Below, in pieces: positions 9,075 through 12,726 of a stretch of 12,726 bases of DNA. The notes beneath the pieces are model-generated. The model was not told where the DNA came from and searched no databases. It worked only from the letters and a program-made list of their open reading frames with translations. The translations under genes were made by a program, and so were the position numbers. The stretch lies in assembly GCA_021788565.1 (NCBI GenBank), contig JAJYKO010000062.1:1-12726 (forward strand), in the 5' to 3' direction. Each line of letters starts with the position of its first letter. Position 1 is the stretch's first letter. Origin of the DNA: Chloroflexota bacterium (GTDB lineage: Bacteria > Chloroflexota > UBA6077).

Positions 9075-9186
9075 GGGGCTTCACCTGAGGGGTGAACGGC
9101 GGAAGGCTGCTGAGCAGTGGCATCTTCCTCTTGGATGCAGCTTTCCGGCGAGCCCGGTACACTGGCCCGGTTAGAGGAGGTGTGCC

Positions 9187-10584
9187 GTGCGGAAGAGCAA
9201 GCTGCTGCCCGAGGGAGTGGAGATAGGGTTCGAGGGCGGACTTGAGGAGGAGGTGAGCGCCCATGCGGGGGTGGTGCTCCTGGTGGAGACTGGTCGGCGT
9301 AGTGGGGTGATCGGGAGGGCGGATCGGGTGCTTCCCGCCAAGGCCAACCCCAAGGGGCTGGGACAGGGGCAGATGGTGGAGAGCTTCGTGATCCTCTCGG
9401 CCCTGGGAGGGGAGTGCCCGGAGGACTTCGGCACCCTGCGGGCCGACCTGGGTCTGGAGGCGATGGTGGGACATGAGCTCCCGCCCCCCTCCACAGCGCG
9501 CTCCTTTCTGGATCGGTTCCACGACGAGAAGGCGATGGCCGAGCGGCCGGCCCAGGGGAGCTTCATACCGCGCGAGTCGGCGGGGCTGGAGGGCCTTCGG
9601 GAGTTGGTGCGACAGAGTCTGCGGGCCTACGTCTCGGCGGTGAGTCCGGATCGGGATTTCACCATGGACGTGGATGCCCACTTCGTGGAGTCGAGCAAGC
9701 GGGAAGCCTTGATGACCTATGAGGGCTTCCGGGGCTACGGGCCGCTGATCGTGACCTGGGCCGAGACGGAGCTGGTGCTGGCAGACCAGTTCCGCGACGG
9801 CAACGTGCCCCCTGGCAAGGGGATCGCCGAGTTGGTGGACGAGGCGCACGGCAGCTTGCCCGCGCACCCCGAGGGGTGGGTTGTCTCGGTGCGGTCCGAC
9901 TCGGCGGCGTATGAGACCGATGTGCTGGACCACTGGAACCAGCGGGGCTGGAAGTTCGCGGTCAGCGCCGACATGAGTAGGCAGCTGCATGCTGAGGTCT
10001 GCAAGCTCTCCCCTCAGGACTGGCAGTTCTGGGGGGAGGAGAAGGGCGGATTCGTTCGGGAGTGGGCAGAGGTGCCGTATGTGCCGAGCAGGCAGGGGGA
10101 GAAGAAGGATACGCGTCCCTACCGCTACCTGGCCATACGGGTCCGCTCTCCTCAGGGAGTGCTCTTCAGTGACGGGAACAAGGTGAAGACCTTCGCCGTG
10201 GTGAGTAACGACTGGGACACGGAGGGCCAGTCCCTCCTGGAGTGGCAGCGGGGCAAGGCTGGCACCGTGGAGCACACCCACCACATATTGAAGGATGAGC
10301 TGGCGGCCGGGGTGTACCCCAGCGGGAAGTTCGGGGCTGACGCCGCCTGGCTGCGGCTCCAGGTCCTCACCGCCAACCTGCTGGTACTGATGAAGGCCAC
10401 TGCCCTGGACTCCGAGTATCGCAATGCCAGGCCGAAGCGGCTGCGCTTTGCCATATTCAACCACGTGGGCCGGGTGGTACACCATGCTCGGGACGCCTTC
10501 ATCCGGCTGCACCGCTGGCTGCTGGAGGGGATAGTAGCGCCGGGGCTCAGCCGGCTCAGGCTCGCCGCCTGGCCCACGGGCTAA
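9187..10584 (+). CDS. IS1380-family transposase
   Basis: This 465-residue DDE transposase begins at GTG 9187, with GAGGAGG six bases upstream. Family features are FTMDVDAHFVESS, where D161/D163 carry the first catalytic Asp, then YEGFRGYGPLIVTWAETELV, VSVRSDSAAYETDVLDHW (D238, second Asp), TVEHTHHILKDEL (E362, candidate catalytic Glu), and the typical end GKFGADAAWLRLQVLTANLL. The length is normal for the family and no frame disruption is seen, so it is likely functional. It catalyses cut-and-paste or copy-type movement of the element through its terminal repeats. The opposite strand is also open over its length, but that frame lacks protein-like character. Codon use is GC-rich like the surrounding genes. 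Confidence 0.95.
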   Translation: MRKSKLLPEGVEIGFEGGLEEEVSAHAGVVLLVETGRRSGVIGRADRVLPAKANPKGLGQGQMVESFVILSALGGECPEDFGTLRADLGLEAMVGHELPPPSTARSFLDRFHDEKAMAERPAQGSFIPRESAGLEGLRELVRQSLRAYVSAVSPDRDFTMDVDAHFVESSKREALMTYEGFRGYGPLIVTWAETELVLADQFRDGNVPPGKGIAELVDEAHGSLPAHPEGWVVSVRSDSAAYETDVLDHWNQRGWKFAVSADMSRQLHAEVCKLSPQDWQFWGEEKGGFVREWAEVPYVPSRQGEKKDTRPYRYLAIRVRSPQGVLFSDGNKVKTFAVVSNDWDTEGQSLLEWQRGKAGTVEHTHHILKDELAAGVYPSGKFGADAAWLRLQVLTANLLVLMKATALDSEYRNARPKRLRFAIFNHVGRVVHHARDAFIRLHRWLLEGIVAPGLSRLRLAAWPTG

Positions 10585-10671
10585 GCCACCCAAGGGGTCT
10601 CCGGTTCCCGCTTTGCCCCTTAGGGGAGGGCGTAGCTCGCCCTGGCGCGGTCGGAAGGAGAAGAACAGCCG

Positions 10672-10697
10672 AGCCGTCCACACTTCTTCGGACGGCT
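10672..10697 (+). terminator. Hairpin downstream of the transposase gene
   Basis: AGCCGTCC (10672-10679) and GGACGGCT (10690-10697) form a perfect 8-bp stem with a 10-nt loop, inside the IS 88 bp after the transposase stop. A smaller stem AGGGCG/CGCCCT lies at 10627-10643. Neither has a T-run, so termination activity is uncertain. They could instead shield the IS from outside transcription. Confidence 0.3.
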
Positions 10698-10793
10698 GGA
10701 CTGTCCGGGGCACTACCAGTTCTTGGCAATGCCGCCCGAAACACCGGGGATCGCGGGCAATCACGACCGCGCCTCGCGTCGTCCAGGGCTGCT

Positions 10794-10816
10794 ACAAACG
10801 AACCTGCGGATTAGGG
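10794..10816 (-). repeat. Right terminal inverted repeat of the IS
   Basis: It pairs with 9052-9074 and closely matches 80-102 at the left edge of the window. Confidence 0.85.
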
Positions 10817-10822
10817 ATAGAA
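10817..10822. repeat. Target-site duplication, right copy (ATAGAA)
   Basis: It is identical to 9046-9051 and directly abuts the IS end. Confidence 0.85.
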
Positions 10823-10882
10823 GATGGCCGCTTGTGCCAGGGTGGCCCCATCGAATTCGCCGATGAGTGGGAGCGTCAGCAC
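10817..10882 (-). pseudogene. GT-C-like membrane protein, first 22 codons cut off by the IS
   Basis: The original start of the broken gene lies here: GTG at 10882-10880, with GGAGG five bases upstream. It encodes VLTLPLIGEFDGATLAQAAI then FY, and runs straight into the IS, where CCC TAA ends translation. Skipping the IS plus one ATAGAA, the frame continues as FYLVAFAMLSALGAG, a seamless membrane helix. The ECF-type promoter at 10996-11021 faces this start, so the IS also separates the promoter from the rest of the operon, including DUF362. Confidence 0.8.
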
Positions 10883-10935
10883 CCGTGCCTCCAGCCGGAG
10901 CCGGCGCCCGGGAGGTGGACGGAAACACGCTTCAT
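10876..10935 (-). CDS. Possible 19-codon leader ORF overlapping the GT-C start
   Basis: ATG at 10935-10933 has GGAGG four to five bases upstream and encodes MKRVSVHLPGAGSGWRHGC. Its TGA (10878-10876) overlaps the beginning of the next frame, just inside the GTG start at 10882. Start-stop overlap of this kind can couple translation. It may equally be the true N-terminus of the GT-C gene with a frameshift, or chance. No homology is recognised. Confidence 0.3.
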   Translation of the reverse strand: MKRVSVHLPGAGSGWRHGC

Positions 10936-10995
10936 CTGTCCTCCAAGACGCACGGCATGGTCCCCTCGATTCGAACAGTCGATTCCACCCTTTAC

Positions 10996-11021
10996 TACGC
11001 TCAGGGTTGAGAATGGTTTCG
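10996..11021 (-). promoter_or_regulatory. ECF sigma-type promoter CGAAAC-N16-CGTA upstream of the broken GT-C gene
   Basis: On the minus strand CGAAAC (11021-11016), 16 nt and CGTA (10999-10996) are followed by GTA, as in the copy at 2528-2553. The predicted start lies near 10989, leaving a leader of ~107 nt before GTG 10882, which includes the leader ORF. The match to the other copy covers 22 of 28 nt, higher than expected for unrelated intergenic sequence. Confidence 0.6.
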
Positions 11022-11090
11022 CCCTACCCGGGACGGGGCTGCCAAACGAATACCTCGGCTCAGCCCGACGCCTTTCTTCAGATTGGAAGT

Positions 11091-11115
11091 GTTACCCTCG
11101 GCGTCCACGTTCGTT
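11091..11115 (+). promoter_or_regulatory. ECF-like promoter GTTAC-N16-CGTT upstream of the anti-sigma gene
   Basis: GTTAC (11091-11095), 16 nt and CGTT (11112-11115) repeat the arrangement found before the HTH gene at 4624-4648. The leader to ATG 11159 would be ~38 nt. Anti-sigma genes are commonly transcribed by their own ECF sigma factor, so this fits autoregulation. Confidence 0.5.
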
Positions 11116-11158
11116 GTAAGAGACGCACGCGCTCGACGGAAATCACGAGGGAATGGTT

Positions 11159-12562
11159 ATGGGAGAACACGCAGTCCGCCCTGCCGACCTCTCGGCATAC
11201 CTGGACGGGACACCAGGAGACGATGAGCATCGCCGGATCGAGGAGCATCTGGAGGGTTGCTCATCCTGCCAGAAGCTGCTAGCCGACTACGCCTGGCTGG
11301 ACGAAGCCGTGCGGGCGAGGAAGACAGAACCGGTTCCGACAAGCCTGGACCGCCGGGTCGCCGCGCTACTGAGGTCCAAGAGGGAATCGAAGCGCCAATG
11401 GGCGGTTCCTCTGCTCTGGCTGCCGCGCCCCGCCGTGGCAGCCCTGGTGCTGAGCGTTCTTGTGATTGCGGCGCATCTGACGGGTCTTCCGAACGTCGGT
11501 GTTAGCCCCGCTGTTGCGGCCGCCTACCTATATGACGATCGGGGCGAGCCAGCCATCGACGTACAGTTCACGACCCCGATCGATCGGGAAAGTGTTGCCA
11601 GATCCGTGCGGATCGAACCCGCCGTCGAGGTCACCGTCGCCTGGCGGGGCGACACCATGGTGATCAAGCCCTCTCGGCAACTCGTCTCGTCGGAACAGTA
11701 CACCCTCAGCCTGAAGCCCGCTGGCTCCGAGAGCGCCGCGCCCCCGATGGCAATGCGGTTCCCGGGCGTCGTGCCGGCATCGCCCGTTTTGCTGGCAACG
11801 CAGGCAACGCGGGGCGCCGTCCCTTCCACGACGACTTCGGCTACCCTCACGCCAACTCCGTCGGCGACCCCGTTTACGGTCGCTGCCATCCCGTCGCCGC
11901 CCTTGGTCAGCATACATACGGCTTCGCCCACGGCCACCGCAACCAGAACGCCTACGCCGACACCCACCGCGACCGAAACGATCACACCGAGGGCCACGGC
12001 GAGCTCGCCGACAACGTCGACGGCCACGGCCGCCCCCACGGCCGAAACTGCGCCGACGGCCACGGCGACGCTCACCGCAACTCCGGTCCCCACACCGGCT
12101 GCCACAGCCACCGCGCGGGCACCGGGCACGGCGTCGCCAACCGTTCTGCCGACCTCCTCATCGACATCTACGGCGACGCCGATGGGCACCGTCGTGCCCG
12201 CTACCACGCCGACCGCGGCCCGGACCTCGACACTCGTGCCGGCCGCCGTGGGCACGGCCACGCCCGCTCAAATGCCTGTACCTACCGCCACGGCCACGGA
12301 AACACCGAAGTCGACCGCTACGCTTCCCCCGGCTGGCCCCGAGACGGGTCCCTTTGGCAGCTTCGGCGCCACTTATCAAGGCAATCCAGGGGTGGCAAGC
12401 CAGCTTGGTCCCCCTCAGGCAGCCGCGGCCCACGTCCCGCTGGTGGTCCAGAGTTTCGAGGGCGGACTGATGCTGTGGCGGGAAGACACGCATCAGATCC
12501 TCGTGCTCCAGAGGGACGGTAGCTGGGTGGCGCGGTTCAGGAGTTCGCCGGCGGCCGGATGA
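11159..12562 (+). CDS. zf-HC2 anti-sigma-like membrane protein with Big_5-like and Thr/Pro-rich extracellular part
   Basis: I prefer ATG 11159, with GAGGG seven bases upstream; an ATG two codons earlier sits too close to that site. In the 467-residue product, residues 1-45 form a zinc-finger anti-sigma domain (HLEGCSSC, i.e. H30-x3-C34-x2-C37, after DLSAYLDGTPGDDEHRRIEE). Residues ~91-110 are a single membrane helix. Residues ~123-190 resemble a Big_5/Ig-like domain (DVQFTTPIDRESVARSVRIE, MVIKPSRQLVSSEQYTLSLK). A ~190-residue Thr/Pro/Ala linker follows, then a compact domain (FGATYQGNPGVASQLG, QSFEGGLMLWREDTHQILVL). The cytoplasmic end would bind an ECF sigma factor and the outer part could sense the surface. 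No sigma gene is adjacent. The frame stops at 12562, but the next frame carries a clear continuation, so one base is probably missing near 12536. Confidence 0.85.
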   Translation: MGEHAVRPADLSAYLDGTPGDDEHRRIEEHLEGCSSCQKLLADYAWLDEAVRARKTEPVPTSLDRRVAALLRSKRESKRQWAVPLLWLPRPAVAALVLSVLVIAAHLTGLPNVGVSPAVAAAYLYDDRGEPAIDVQFTTPIDRESVARSVRIEPAVEVTVAWRGDTMVIKPSRQLVSSEQYTLSLKPAGSESAAPPMAMRFPGVVPASPVLLATQATRGAVPSTTTSATLTPTPSATPFTVAAIPSPPLVSIHTASPTATATRTPTPTPTATETITPRATASSPTTSTATAAPTAETAPTATATLTATPVPTPAATATARAPGTASPTVLPTSSSTSTATPMGTVVPATTPTAARTSTLVPAAVGTATPAQMPVPTATATETPKSTATLPPAGPETGPFGSFGATYQGNPGVASQLGPPQAAAAHVPLVVQSFEGGLMLWREDTHQILVLQRDGSWVARFRSSPAAG

Positions 12563-12723
12563 TTCGGAGCGGTGACCGGCTGATCTACGCTCTCTACCAG
12601 AACGGTAGCTGGGACGGCTCTTTCGACACCCCTGCCCTCCCAGCCCCGATGCCAACCGCCGCCTCCACCGCGACCGCGACCGCGACCGCGACGCCAACCA
12701 CCGCGCCCTCACCGGATCCATGA
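12538..12723 (+). pseudogene. Frameshifted C-terminal continuation of the anti-sigma-like protein
   Basis: In the frame of 12538 the text reads QEFAGGRMIRSGDRLIYALY then QNGSWDGSF. This repeats the pattern of the preceding domain (QSFEGGLMLWREDTHQILVL then QRDGSW). A second Thr/Ala/Pro stretch and a TGA at 12721-12723 follow. Adding one T in the TT at 12536-12537 would join it as ARFQEFAGG and give a 521-residue protein. An ATG at 12559 overlaps the upstream TGA (ATGA), so translation by coupling is conceivable, but it would lack the first strand of the repeat. Confidence 0.6.
12667..12690. repeat. Hexanucleotide tandem repeat ACCGCG x4
   Basis: Four perfect copies of ACCGCG encode Thr-Ala pairs in the displaced C-terminal frame. 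Such arrays are prone to length change, but a six-base unit does not alter the frame. Confidence 0.85.
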
Positions 12724-12726
12724 TCG

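Larger units (their letters stand above)
9052..10816 (+). mobile_element. Complete IS1380-family insertion sequence, 1765 bp
   Basis: The element has imperfect terminal inverted repeats: left from 9052 (CCCCAATCCGCAGATTCG), right read inward from 10816 (CCCTAATCCGCAGGTTCG), 20 of 23 identical. It is flanked by the 6-bp direct repeat ATAGAA and contains one transposase gene (9187-10584) with an excellent ribosome binding site. Deleting it with one ATAGAA copy restores the frame of the minus-strand membrane-protein gene, which proves the insertion point. Intact ends, duplication and transposase point to a fairly recent and possibly active element. Confidence 0.92.

Noticed and set aside
8260..10764. 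A very long minus-strand open frame (834 codons) running through the IS and the membrane gene
   Set aside because: Most of it is antisense to a clear IS1380 transposase. Only the part left of 9051 has membrane-protein character.
10824..11282. Plus-strand frames upstream of the anti-sigma gene
   Set aside because: No ribosome binding site or recognisable features. They cross both promoter blocks and the start of the anti-sigma gene.
11524..12261. Val/Ala/Gly-rich minus frame opposite the Thr/Pro linker
   Set aside because: It is the mirror of the repetitive Thr/Pro/Ala codons (ACG, GCC) and has no independent support.
12667..12690. CRISPR-like or regulatory repeat array
   Set aside because: It is a simple hexanucleotide repeat coding for Thr-Ala in a low-complexity protein tail.

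Overview
This window is GC-rich bacterial DNA. Several traits suggest a Chloroflexota-like organism: high GC, GT-C-type membrane proteins, a zinc-finger anti-sigma protein with a long Thr/Pro linker, a DUF2961/GH172 protein and a DUF362 protein. That assignment is an inference from gene style, because the window holds no rRNA or other phylogenetic marker.

Layout from left to right. (1) 1-757, minus: a membrane-protein gene that runs off the left edge. Its last ~34 codons (1-102) match the terminal repeat of the IS found later, so a second IS copy probably truncates it. (2) 1135-2439, minus: a 6-pyruvoyl-tetrahydropterin-synthase-related (GT-C-like) membrane protein. (3) 2440-2830: a divergent intergenic region with an ECF-type promoter and a 59-bp palindromic element. 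(4) 2831-4552, plus: a secreted DUF2961/GH172 protein. (5) 4686-5150, plus: an XRE-type HTH regulator. (6) 5189-6382, minus: a DUF362 protein. (7) 6404-10882, minus: a large GT-C-like membrane-protein gene, broken twice. A 1-nt frameshift lies near 8304-8310. A complete 1765-bp IS1380-family element (9052-10816) sits in the N-terminal coding region, flanked by a perfect 6-bp target duplication ATAGAA. Removing the IS with one ATAGAA copy and adding one base near 8307 gives a clean 902-codon reading frame. (8) 11159-12562, plus: a zf-HC2 anti-sigma-like membrane protein with a Big_5-like domain, a long Thr/Pro linker and a C-terminal surface domain. Its last part is displaced into another frame (12538-12723).

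How the genes fit together. Four genes carry ECF-sigma-like promoters of two types, all with a 16-nt spacer. (T/C)GAAAC-N16-CGTA precedes both minus-strand GT-C genes. GTTAC-N16-CGTY precedes the HTH gene and the anti-sigma gene. I infer an envelope-stress or cell-surface-glycan regulon: GT-C sugar transfer, a furanose-active GH172 relative, a DUF362 partner, and an anti-sigma protein that may sense the outside. No ECF sigma gene lies in the window. The region is decaying, with two IS ends, two probable frameshifts and one truncated gene. I saw no tRNA, rRNA or CRISPR array.
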